A DNA stretch of 64,000 nucleotides from NCBI RefSeq assembly GCF_002105535.1, contig NZ_CP015848.1, forward strand, positions 248,001-312,000, written 5' to 3'. The notes below the pieces were generated by a model that did no database searches, had not been told where the DNA came from, and worked only from the letters and a program-made list of their open reading frames with translations. This stretch comes from Magnetospirillum sp. ME-1 (GTDB taxonomy: Bacteria > Pseudomonadota > Alphaproteobacteria > Rhodospirillales > Magnetospirillaceae). This document shows, in pieces, positions 54,834-62,770 of this stretch (its first letter is position 1; each line of letters begins with the position of its first letter). A program made the translations under genes and the position numbers.

Positions 54834-54849
54834 TAGCGCTTGGAGAACT
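54833..54849 (-). repeat. att site, right copy (end of rpsI)
   Basis: TTAGCGCTTGGAGAACT, the last codons of rpsI on the minus strand (FSKR-stop). Pairs with 45314-45330 with one mismatch. Confidence 0.85.
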
Positions 54850-55303
54850 GGGTCGAACGACGGGCCTTGTGCTTGCCGTACTTCTTGCGCTCGACCACGC
54901 GGGGATCGCGGGTGAGGAAGCCGCCGGCCTTCAGCGCCGGGCGCAGGCCCGGATCGAAGAAGGTCAGCGCGCGGCTGATGCCGTGGCGCAGGGCGCCGGC
55001 CTGACCGGACAGACCGCCGCCGTTGACGGTGCAGTGCACGTCGAACTGGTTCTCGACGCGGGCGGCCTCGAACGGCTGGTTGATGATCATGCGCAGCACC
55101 GGACGGGCGAAGTACACGGGCAGTTCGCGACCGTTGACGATGATCTTGCCGGAGCCGGGCTTCACCCAGACGCGGGCGACGGCGTTCTTGCGCTTGCCGG
55201 TGGCGTAGGCGCGGCCCTGGGCGTCAACCTTGCGCTCGTGCACAGGCTGGGCCTGGACCGGCGAGGCGGCCTTCAGGTCGGCCAAGCTGGAGAGATCGGC
55301 CAT
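54833..55303 (-). CDS. rpsI: 30S ribosomal protein S9
   Basis: 156 residues. The conserved core ([29 protein letters not shown]) and the C-terminal arginine-lysine tail [11 protein letters not shown] are complete. S9 contacts tRNA in the P site through this tail. The reading frame survives island integration because the att copy supplies the same ending. It follows rplM by 4 bases. Confidence 0.97.
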   Translation of the reverse strand: MADLSSLADLKAASPVQAQPVHERKVDAQGRAYATGKRKNAVARVWVKPGSGKIIVNGRELPVYFARPVLRMIINQPFEAARVENQFDVHCTVNGGGLSGQAGALRHGISRALTFFDPGLRPALKAGGFLTRDPRVVERKKYGKHKARRSTQFSKR

Positions 55304-55307
55304 GGGA

Positions 55308-55766
55308 CTACCTCTTGTTCTTCGGGTTCATGGACGCAACGTCCACCACCTCGGGCGCCTGGGCCTCGTGCGGGTGGGCGGGGCCGGCATAGACGCGCAG
55401 GTTCTTCATCTGCTGACGGCCGAGCGGACCACGGGTGATCATGCGCTCCACGGCCTTCTCGATGACCCGCTCGGGGAAGCGGCCGGACAGCAGCTGACCC
55501 ATGGTACGGTCCTTGATGCCGCCGGGATGGCCGGTGTGCCAGTAGAAGCGCTTGTCGGCGAGCTTGTTGCCGGTCAGCTTGACCTTCTCGGCATTGACGA
55601 TAATCACGTTATCGCCCATGTCCACGTGCGGGGTGTAGGTCGGCAGATGCTTGCCGCGCAGGCGCATCGAAACGATGCTGGCCAGGCGGCCGAGCACGAC
55701 GCCGTCCGCGTCGATCACGACCCACTTCTTCTCAACTTCGGACGGTTTGGCGTTAAAGGTCTTCAT
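55308..55766 (-). CDS. rplM: 50S ribosomal protein L13
   Basis: 152 residues from ATG 55766. Conserved segments [33 protein letters not shown] and [19 protein letters not shown] mark L13. It forms the standard rplM-rpsI operon with rpsI downstream. A good promoter lies 60 bases upstream. Confidence 0.97.
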   Translation of the reverse strand: MKTFNAKPSEVEKKWVVIDADGVVLGRLASIVSMRLRGKHLPTYTPHVDMGDNVIIVNAEKVKLTGNKLADKRFYWHTGHPGGIKDRTMGQLLSGRFPERVIEKAVERMITRGPLGRQQMKNLRVYAGPAHPHEAQAPEVVDVASMNPKNKR

Positions 55767-55825
55767 GGCACCCACGGCAAAACCAGTTGGCGATGCCCCG
55801 AAAAGCCGGGGCGTCGAGGGCGCGG

Positions 55826-55853
55826 AGTATGCCACAGCGGACGCATGAGTCAA
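55826..55853 (-). promoter_or_regulatory. rplM-rpsI promoter
   Basis: On the minus strand TTGACT (-35) and CATACT (-10) are spaced by 16 bases, about 60 bases upstream of the rplM start. The match to sigma-70 consensus is good for this genome. Confidence 0.7.
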
Positions 55854-55891
55854 CAGCATTTAAATCGTTGTAAATCAACAACTTAGTGAAA

Positions 55892-55907
55892 CGGTATTAT
55901 AATACCG
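55892..55907 (-). terminator. Palindromic hairpin downstream of the sensor kinase
   Basis: CGGTATTATAATACCG is a 16-base perfect palindrome 16 bases after the histidine kinase stop, followed on the minus strand by TTT. It is a possible terminator, or an operator in front of rplM. Confidence 0.5.
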
Positions 55908-55922
55908 CGCTGGAGACCCGCT

Positions 55923-57653
55923 CTAGGCCTTGGGAACCACCACCCCGAAGCACGAGCCTTTTCCGGGAATGGAGCGCAGTTCGAGGGGATGGTCCAACAG
56001 GGTGGCCATGCGCCGCACCACGCCGAGTCCCAGGCCCAGTCCGCGGCTGCCGCCCCGTTCGGCCGGGCTGTCCAGGCGGACGAAATCCTCGAACACCGCC
56101 TGCATCTTGTCGGCGGGGATGCCGATGCCGGTATCGAGAACCTGGATCACCACCCGCCCGCCCCGCCGGCGGCAGCCGATCAGCACGCGCCCGCTTTCGG
56201 TATAGCGGACGGCGTTGACCAGCAGGTTGCGCAGCAGGCGTTCCAGCAGCACCGGGTCGCTTTCCACCTGAGCCGAGGTGGGAACCGCCCCGATGGCCAG
56301 GCCCTTGCGGCTCGCCTCGGGCTCGATCTGATCCACCAGCCCGGCCAGCAGGGGCATCAGGCGGAAACCGCTGACATTGGGCTTGATCTTGCCGGCCTCC
56401 AGGGCCGAAACGTCCAGCAGGGTGGCCAGCAGGGAATTGGTCGCCTCGATGCTCTGGCGCAGGCGGTCGACCACCTTCAGCTTGCGCGGGTCATCCTCCA
56501 CCTGCCCGGCCAGCACTTCGGCGAACATGCCGGCGGCCTGCAGCGGCTGGCGCAGGTCATGGGAGGCGGCGGCCAGGAAGCGGGTCTTGCTTTCGTTGGC
56601 GAGGCGGGCCTCGTCGGCGCGCTGCTCCGCCTCGGCGGTGCGGACCCGCACCTTCTGCTCCAGCGAGGCGATGGCCTCCTCCTCGCGGTTGAGCGCCCGG
56701 AAGGTGGTGGCGGCCATGCCCCCCAGGCCGAGCAGCACCACCGCCATGGCGGTCGCGATGACCAGCGCGGTCTGCTTCCACGGGGCAAGGATGTCGTCCA
56801 CCGCCATGCCGGCGCTGACCATGACGTCGAACTCGGTGAGCTTGCGGTACGAAACCACCCGCTCCACCCGATCCACCGGCGAATGGATGCGGATGGTTCC
56901 CACCCTCTGTTCGGCCGCCGCCGCCAGGATGGGGTTGTTGGGAGTGGGCCGGCCCACGTAGTTCTCGGGGTTGGGCTGGCGCAACATGATCCGCCCGCCG
57001 GTATTGGCCCCGATATAGGCGGACGGCCCCAGCCCCAGGGTGTTGTAGAAATCGGTGAAGAAGTTGGCGTAGACCCCGACGATCACCAGGCCGCCGAAAC
57101 TTCCGTCCGGGGCGTTGATCCGCCGGCTGACGGTGAACACCGGCACCAGGCTGTAGGACCCCATGACCATGGGTCCGATCACCCGTTCGGCCCCGTCGCG
57201 GTGGGCGGAAAAGTAGTCGCGGCCGGCATAATTGACGTGCCCGCCGGCCCGGGGCGGCCGCGACGCGGCGGTCACGTCGCCCTTGGCATCCACCACCAGC
57301 ATGGCGCCCCGCTGGACCAGCCCCGATTCCAGGCTGGCCAGCTCCCGCTCGATCTCGGCCTTGGACATCCTACCGGCCATAAAGGCCTCGGCGGACGGCA
57401 CCAGCCGGGCCAGGGTGGCATCGGTGCTGCCGAGCATCCGGGTCAGATTGTCGTCCAGCAGCCGCGCGGCGCCGGAGGTGGACGATACCGCCTTCTCGAA
57501 AGCGGCTTCGCGCAACTCCACCAGCAGGGAGACGGCTCCGCCCATCAGCAACACCACCATGACCGCCATCAGCAGGCGCAGACGGCGGCGGAGCTCTCCC
57601 GGCGTGCGCCGGTCGGCGGCAGGAATGGCGGCACAGACGGGCCCGGAGTTCAC
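55923..57653 (-). CDS. Membrane sensor histidine kinase
   Basis: 576 residues. A membrane segment (about 26-46), a periplasmic PDC/Cache domain (about 50-280; MLVVDAKGDVTAASRPP, YAGRDYFSAHRDG), a second membrane segment (about 290-310), a coiled coil, the H-box ASHDLRQPLQAAGMFAEVL and the ATPase domain with LLVNAVRYTESG and DTGIGIPADKM. The HDLRQPL H-box is typical of the NahK/ErcS-like hybrid kinases, but no receiver domain follows here. No response regulator is adjacent. Confidence 0.87.
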   Translation of the reverse strand: MNSGPVCAAIPAADRRTPGELRRRLRLLMAVMVVLLMGGAVSLLVELREAAFEKAVSSTSGAARLLDDNLTRMLGSTDATLARLVPSAEAFMAGRMSKAEIERELASLESGLVQRGAMLVVDAKGDVTAASRPPRAGGHVNYAGRDYFSAHRDGAERVIGPMVMGSYSLVPVFTVSRRINAPDGSFGGLVIVGVYANFFTDFYNTLGLGPSAYIGANTGGRIMLRQPNPENYVGRPTPNNPILAAAAEQRVGTIRIHSPVDRVERVVSYRKLTEFDVMVSAGMAVDDILAPWKQTALVIATAMAVVLLGLGGMAATTFRALNREEEAIASLEQKVRVRTAEAEQRADEARLANESKTRFLAAASHDLRQPLQAAGMFAEVLAGQVEDDPRKLKVVDRLRQSIEATNSLLATLLDVSALEAGKIKPNVSGFRLMPLLAGLVDQIEPEASRKGLAIGAVPTSAQVESDPVLLERLLRNLLVNAVRYTESGRVLIGCRRRGGRVVIQVLDTGIGIPADKMQAVFEDFVRLDSPAERGGSRGLGLGLGVVRRMATLLDHPLELRSIPGKGSCFGVVVPKA

Positions 57654-57728
57654 CGAGACGTTTCCTTGACGAAATGTAACGCCAGAGAGCTTATACCGAA
57701 AGACCAGGGGTCGGAAGCGGCATAATGT

Positions 57729-59609
57729 CTACGCCTGGGCGGCCTCCAACTCCTCCTGGGCGGCGAGCCACGCCATCTCGGCATCCTCCACCTTGCGGGC
57801 AAGGTCGGCTTCCTGGCGGCGCAGTTCGGTGACCTTGGCCGGCGGCCCCTGGTAGAGCTTGGGGTCGGCCAGCCTGTCGGCCAGGGCCTTCTGCTCGGCA
57901 TGCAGATTTTCCAGCGCCTTTTCCGCCGCCTGGGCCGCCTTGCGCAACGGCGCCAGTTGGGCGCGCAGGTCGGCGGCGGCCTTGCGGTCGGCCTTGCGCT
58001 GGTTGCCCTCGCCCCCCTTGTCGGGCCTGGCGCCGCGGCGGTCCTCGCGCGCCTGGTCCAGCAGCAGCTTGCGATAGGCGGCCAGATCGCCGTCGAAGGG
58101 CCGCACCCGGCCCTCGCCCACCAGCCACAGGGTGTCGGCGGCCAGCTCGATCAGGTGGGGATCGTGGCTGATCAGGATCACCGCCCCGTCATAGGCGTTG
58201 AGCGCCGCCACCAGTGCCTCGCGGGCGTCGATGTCCAGATGGTTGGTGGGCTCGTCCAGGATCATCAGGTGGGGGGCCTCGCGGCTCATCAGGGCGAAGA
58301 GCAGCCGCGACTTCTCGCCGCCCGACAGGGACGCCACCTTGACGTCGGCCCTGTCCTGCTCGAAGCCGAAGCGGCCCAACTGGGCGCGCACCTTGGCCTC
58401 GGGGGCGTCCTTCATCACCACGGCCATGTGCTCGAAGGGCGTCTCGTCCAGGCGCAGTTCCTCGGTCTGGTGCTGGGCGAAATAGCCGATCTTCAGCTTC
58501 TGCGGCTTGGCGAGCTTGCCCTCCAGCAGGTCGAGGCGGCCCGACAGGATCTTGGCCAAGGTCGACTTGCCGTTGCCGTTGGCGCCGAGCAGCGCAATGC
58601 GGTCGTCCATGTCGATGCGGATGTCGAGGCCGCGCAAAATCACCTTGTCGCCATAGCCGGCGATTCCCTTGTCGATGGCGATGATGGGAGGCGACAGCGG
58701 CTCGGGGTCGGGGAAGTCGAAGGACATGGCCCGGTCCTCGACCACCGGCACCACCATCTCCATGCGTTCGAGCATCTTGACGCGGCTTTGCGCCTGGGCC
58801 GCCTTGGTGGCCTTGGCCTTGAAGCGGTCGATGAACGACTGGATCTTGCGGCGCTGCTCCATCTGCTTGGTGTAGGCCTTGGCCTGCAACTCCATGCGGG
58901 CGCGGCGCGTCGCCTCGAAGCGGTCGTAATTGCCGCCATAGACGTTCAGCTTCTCACCTTCCAGGTGGACGATGCGGTTGGCCACCTCGTTCAGCAGCTC
59001 GCGGTCGTGGCTGATCACCACCAGGGTGCCGGGATAGGCGGCCAGATGGCTTTGCAGCCACAAGGTCGCCTCCAGATCCAGGTGGTTGGTGGGCTCGTCC
59101 AGCAGCAGAAGGTCGGGAACGGTGAACAGCGACGCGGCCAGCGCCACGCGCATGCGCCAGCCGCCCGAGAAATCCGAGACCGGCCTTTGCTGCGCCTCTG
59201 AGTCGAAGCCCAGACCCGACAGGATGGCGGCCGCCCGCGCCGGCGCGGAATGGGCGTCGATGGCCACCAGACGTTCATGAATCTCGGCGATGCGGTGACC
59301 GTCATGGCAGGTCTCCGCCTCCTCGAACAGGGCGGTGCGCTCGGTGTCGGCGGCCAGCACGCAATCGATCAGGCTGATGTCGCCTTCCGGCGCTTCCTGG
59401 GCGAGGCGGCCGAGGCGGGCGCGCGGGCGAAGATTGATTTCCCCCGCATCGGGGTGCAGGTCGCCGGCGATCAGCTTGAACAAGGTGGTCTTGCCGGTGC
59501 CGTTGCGCCCGACCAGACCCACCCGCGCCCCGGCCGGAATATGAACCGTGGCGGTCTCGAAGATGGTCCGGCCGCCGTAGCGGAAGGTGAGGTCGTTGAT
59601 GTGCAGCAT
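57729..59609 (-). CDS. ABC-F family ATPase (Uup/EttA-like)
   Basis: 626 residues from ATG 59609. Two ABC domains with P-loops GRNGTGKTT and GANGNGKST and signatures SGGWRMR and SGGEKSR are joined by the interdomain linker (RFEATRRARMELQAKAYTKQ); a C-terminal coiled coil follows (about 540-626). No membrane segments. ABC-F proteins act on the ribosome. Divergent from ndk with 185 bases between. Confidence 0.92.
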   Translation of the reverse strand: MLHINDLTFRYGGRTIFETATVHIPAGARVGLVGRNGTGKTTLFKLIAGDLHPDAGEINLRPRARLGRLAQEAPEGDISLIDCVLAADTERTALFEEAETCHDGHRIAEIHERLVAIDAHSAPARAAAILSGLGFDSEAQQRPVSDFSGGWRMRVALAASLFTVPDLLLLDEPTNHLDLEATLWLQSHLAAYPGTLVVISHDRELLNEVANRIVHLEGEKLNVYGGNYDRFEATRRARMELQAKAYTKQMEQRRKIQSFIDRFKAKATKAAQAQSRVKMLERMEMVVPVVEDRAMSFDFPDPEPLSPPIIAIDKGIAGYGDKVILRGLDIRIDMDDRIALLGANGNGKSTLAKILSGRLDLLEGKLAKPQKLKIGYFAQHQTEELRLDETPFEHMAVVMKDAPEAKVRAQLGRFGFEQDRADVKVASLSGGEKSRLLFALMSREAPHLMILDEPTNHLDIDAREALVAALNAYDGAVILISHDPHLIELAADTLWLVGEGRVRPFDGDLAAYRKLLLDQAREDRRGARPDKGGEGNQRKADRKAAADLRAQLAPLRKAAQAAEKALENLHAEQKALADRLADPKLYQGPPAKVTELRRQEADLARKVEDAEMAWLAAQEELEAAQA

Positions 59610-59794
59610 GGGTGCGTGAAATAGCACGCCCGCGTGCACGCGGCAAAGGCGCGCTTTCTTGAGACCGTTGCTCTCCTCATTCTTTGAGGTTATAACCCGC
59701 CGTCCCCGGATGCGCCCGGCCGCCCGGGGACGTGCGCGGCCGCCCAAATCCCGTCCCCGGCGCGGCGCGAGCAACCGCCGAAAGGAATTCACCA

Positions 59795-60217
59795 ATGGCC
59801 ATCGAACGTACCCTGTCGATCATCAAGCCCGACGCCACCCGCCGCAACCTCACCGGCAAGATCAACGCCCGGTTCGAGGAAGCCGGCCTGCGCATCGTCG
59901 CCCAGAAGCGCGTGCAGCTGACCAAGGCCCAGGCCGGTCAGTTCTACTCGGTTCACGCCGAGCGCTCGTTCTTCGGCGAACTGGTCGACTTCATGATCTC
60001 CGGCCCCGTCGTGGTCCAGGTCCTGGAAGGTGAAGGCGCCGTCGCCCGCAACCGCGAGATCATGGGCGCCACCAACCCGGCCAACGCCGCGCCCGGCACC
60101 ATCCGCGCCGACTTCGCCGAATCGGTGGAAGCCAATTCGGTGCACGGCTCCGATTCGGCCGAGAACGCCGCCATCGAGATCGCCTTCTTCTTCTCCGGCT
60201 GCGAGATCGTCGGCTGA
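59795..60217 (+). CDS. ndk: Nucleoside diphosphate kinase
   Basis: 140 residues. The N-terminus [14 protein letters not shown] and the phospho-histidine motif NSVHGSDS (His about 117) are present. It equilibrates NTP pools. Shine-Dalgarno AAAGGA precedes ATG 59795 and a terminator follows. Confidence 0.97.
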   Translation: MAIERTLSIIKPDATRRNLTGKINARFEEAGLRIVAQKRVQLTKAQAGQFYSVHAERSFFGELVDFMISGPVVVQVLEGEGAVARNREIMGATNPANAAPGTIRADFAESVEANSVHGSDSAENAAIEIAFFFSGCEIVG

Positions 60218-60250
60218 TCCCTTCAGCCTGACGCGCCGATCCGGCACGAA

Positions 60251-60284
60251 AAGCCCCCGGAAGGATGCTTCCGGGGGCTTATTT
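60251..60284 (+). terminator. Terminator after ndk
   Basis: AAGCCCCCGGAAG / CTTCCGGGGGCTT stem with a short loop, followed by ATTTTAT, 33 bases past the ndk stop. Confidence 0.88.
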
Positions 60285-60304
60285 TATCCATATGGCCGCA
60301 AGAA

Positions 60305-60432
60305 TGTATACAATTGCGGGAACAACATTATTTCGCAATATGTTTTATGGATGTACTTTCTGATTTTGCTACTTGCGCGATTTGTATGCACACCCCCAAA
60401 TAGAGGAATTACAACCTCAACGGATGTATACA
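60305..60432. promoter_or_regulatory. TGTATACA palindromes upstream of the XRE regulator
   Basis: TGTATACA occurs at 60305-60312 and 60425-60432, with TGTATGCA at 60383-60390. The eight-base palindrome overlaps the start of the XRE gene, so it looks like an autoregulatory operator. Confidence 0.5.
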
Positions 60433-60897
60433 ATGCAAGCCACACGTCAATCAAGCCGGGGACGGACGCCGGGCGGACGCCCCAACCCCATCGATGTGCA
60501 TGTGGGCGGCCGCCTGCGCCTGCGCCGCACCCTGCTCGGCCTCAGCCAGGAGGCACTGGGCGAGGCCCTGGGCCTGACCTTCCAGCAGATTCAGAAATAC
60601 GAACGGGGCGTCAACCGTATCGGAGCCTCGCGCCTGTACGATCTGGCCCGGGCCCTGGACGTGCCGGTGGAGTATTTCTACGACGAGATGCCCTGCGAGG
60701 TGATGGCCGCCAGCCCGCGGCACATGGCCCACGCCACCGAGGAACCGCCGGAGCAGCACATCGACCCCATGAGCAAGCGCGAGACCCTCGATCTGGTCCG
60801 CACCTATTACCGCATCGGCGACCCCAATGTCCGCAAGCGGGTCTACGAACTGGCCCGCGCCCTGGCCGTCCACACCGGAAGCCGGCGCGAGGATTGA
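60433..60897 (+). CDS. XRE-family transcriptional regulator
   Basis: 154 residues. The helix-turn-helix (about 25-80; RLRLRRTLLGLSQEALGEAL, FQQIQKYERGVNRIGASRLY) is followed by a C-terminal helical extension. An in-frame ATG at 60424 (ATGTATACAATG) or one at 60373 could also start it; the palindromes cover this region. Targets unknown; autoregulation is likely. Confidence 0.85.
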   Translation: MQATRQSSRGRTPGGRPNPIDVHVGGRLRLRRTLLGLSQEALGEALGLTFQQIQKYERGVNRIGASRLYDLARALDVPVEYFYDEMPCEVMAASPRHMAHATEEPPEQHIDPMSKRETLDLVRTYYRIGDPNVRKRVYELARALAVHTGSRRED

Positions 60898-60915
60898 TAT
60901 GCGTACCGTTCCCGG

Positions 60916-62586
60916 TCAGGTTCCGTAATACCGATAGCCGCCCCGTCCTGCCGCCTTGGCCCCGTACATGGCCATGTCGGCATGCCGCAGCAGCAGGGAC
61001 GGGGTTTCCCCGTGTTCGGGATAGGACGCGATGCCGATGCTGGCGGACAGGTGCTGGGGCTGATCGGTGATGGTGTAGGGCCGGTTCAGGGCGGCGAGAA
61101 TCTTTCCGGCCACGTTGCCGGCATCGTCGGGCTGCGGCAGGTCGAACAGCAGGACGATGAATTCGTCGCCCCCCTGGCGGATGACGATGTCGGCGCCTCG
61201 AACGGCGTTGCGCAGGCGCCGCGCCGCCTCCTTCAGGATCATGTCGCCCACTTCGTGGCCCAGGGTGTCGTTGATCTCCTTGAACTGGTCGAGATCGATG
61301 AACAGCACCGCCAGTCCCCGTCCCGACCGCTTGGCCCCGGCGATGCCGTGGGCGAGGAACTGATCCAGCACGCTGCGGCTGAACAGGCCGGTGAGAACGT
61401 CGTGGGTGGCCATGTACTCGATCCGCTCGCGGGCGATGCGGTTGCGCCGGCTCCGTTCGCGGTTGAGCCAATGATAGGTGGCCGCCCCGGCCAGGAGGAT
61501 GACCAGCGCCCCCAGCGATCCCGACAGCCCGAACAGCGCCAGACGGTCGGCGGCGACGGTGGCCACCAGCGGCACCGGAGCCAGGATGGTCAGCGCCAGG
61601 TCGTGCTCGGCCAGGATGGTGGAACTCCTTAAGTACGGCACGCCGTCGCGCCCCCAGCGGTGCAGCGCCGGATGCTCGGCCGAGCCCCAGGGGACGAGGG
61701 GAAGTTCCGAAAACTCCGACCGCTTGTAGCGCCCCATGCGCTCGGCCGGGGAAAGCCCCACCACCGCCGCCCCGGGCAGGGTCCGCATTTCCAGCGACTT
61801 GTCCTGGGCCAGGATCACCACGCCGTAATTGTCGCTGAGAAGAGCATTGGCCTGATTGACCCAGGACGACAGGTAGGAAATGTCGATCTTGATGGCCATC
61901 ACCCCCAGCACGCGATCGCCATCGCGAACCGGGGCGGAGAAGAACAGGCCGGGGATATTGGTGACGCGGCCCAGGGCGAACTGATGGCCCAGACGCCCGG
62001 CGATCGCCTCGGTGAAGTAGGTCCGGTCGCGGTAATTGGTGCCGACGAAACTGTCCTCCCGACCGCCGTTGCTGGCGGCGATGGCGTCACCCGCCGGGTT
62101 GATCAGCCAGATGACGCTGACTGCCCCGATGTCCTCCACCGACCCGGCCAGGGAGCGGTTGAGTTCCGCAAGGCGCCGGTCGGCGGTCAGGATCTCCTGG
62201 CGCCGCGCCATGGGCAGCGACGCCAGGTCGGGGCGGTCGCCATACCGTCTCAGGGCGTCGAGAACCGCGCGATCGCGGCCCAATGCCGCCGGAATGCCGT
62301 GGAACACGGACAGAGTCCGCTGAAGCCCCTGCGTCATATCCTCGCTGCTCTGACGCAGGTTGGCCTGCACATGCCTAAGGGAGTCCGAAGCCCGCCAGGC
62401 GACGTACTCCCCGGAAACCAGCCAGCAGACACCGAGCCAGAACACGATCGCCGCGGAGCAAAGGGCGAAGAACTGCCGGGAAAGACCCGGCTCGGCGGTG
62501 ATGCCGATCAAATCCCCAGCGCTCGCGGCGACGCCTCGGCCGGCCTGGCTGTTCTGGCACTCGGTGAACGGGACTTGGGATTCCAT
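60916..62586 (-). CDS. Membrane-bound diguanylate cyclase
   Basis: 556 residues. A membrane segment (about 38-58), a periplasmic Cache-type domain (about 65-340), a second membrane segment (about 350-372) and a GGDEF domain (about 390-550) with an intact GGDEF (472-476) and an RGAD inhibitory site five residues before it. It should make c-di-GMP. The link to the PilZ chemoreceptor in this window is speculative. Divergent from the PAS protein by 184 bases. Confidence 0.92.
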   Translation of the reverse strand: MESQVPFTECQNSQAGRGVAASAGDLIGITAEPGLSRQFFALCSAAIVFWLGVCWLVSGEYVAWRASDSLRHVQANLRQSSEDMTQGLQRTLSVFHGIPAALGRDRAVLDALRRYGDRPDLASLPMARRQEILTADRRLAELNRSLAGSVEDIGAVSVIWLINPAGDAIAASNGGREDSFVGTNYRDRTYFTEAIAGRLGHQFALGRVTNIPGLFFSAPVRDGDRVLGVMAIKIDISYLSSWVNQANALLSDNYGVVILAQDKSLEMRTLPGAAVVGLSPAERMGRYKRSEFSELPLVPWGSAEHPALHRWGRDGVPYLRSSTILAEHDLALTILAPVPLVATVAADRLALFGLSGSLGALVILLAGAATYHWLNRERSRRNRIARERIEYMATHDVLTGLFSRSVLDQFLAHGIAGAKRSGRGLAVLFIDLDQFKEINDTLGHEVGDMILKEAARRLRNAVRGADIVIRQGGDEFIVLLFDLPQPDDAGNVAGKILAALNRPYTITDQPQHLSASIGIASYPEHGETPSLLLRHADMAMYGAKAAGRGGYRYYGT

Positions 62587-62770
62587 GATCTGTCGCCCGC
62601 ATATGGCCGAAAGCGCCGGACAAAAAGGTTACTCCATGGCGCATCTTTCGATGCTACGCATTTTGCCGGACCCTGAAAACGGGAAAGAATGCCTTAGTCT
62701 GGGTTGGTTTGCATAGGCCAGCCACTCCACCTGAGGTACACTGTCCGGCTGTAACGCCTTGGGGGAAGGA

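Larger units (their letters stand above)
45314..54849. mobile_element. Integrative genomic island inserted in the 3' end of rpsI
   Basis: About 9.5 kb bounded by 17-base copies of the last rpsI codons (TTAACGCTTGGAGAACT at 45314 and TTAGCGCTTGGAGAACT at 54833, one mismatch). Both encode FSKR-stop on the minus strand, so rpsI stays intact. The interior has lower GC than the flanks, a full-length tyrosine integrase next to the right end, a second recombinase, DUF6641/DUF6626-like proteins, unknown proteins and a DpdA-like gene. No phage structural or conjugation genes are visible, so mobility by transfer is probably helper-dependent or lost. Confidence 0.88.

Noticed and set aside
45314-54849. 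Complete prophage
   Set aside because: No capsid, tail, terminase or lysis genes are visible; only integrases and small island proteins.
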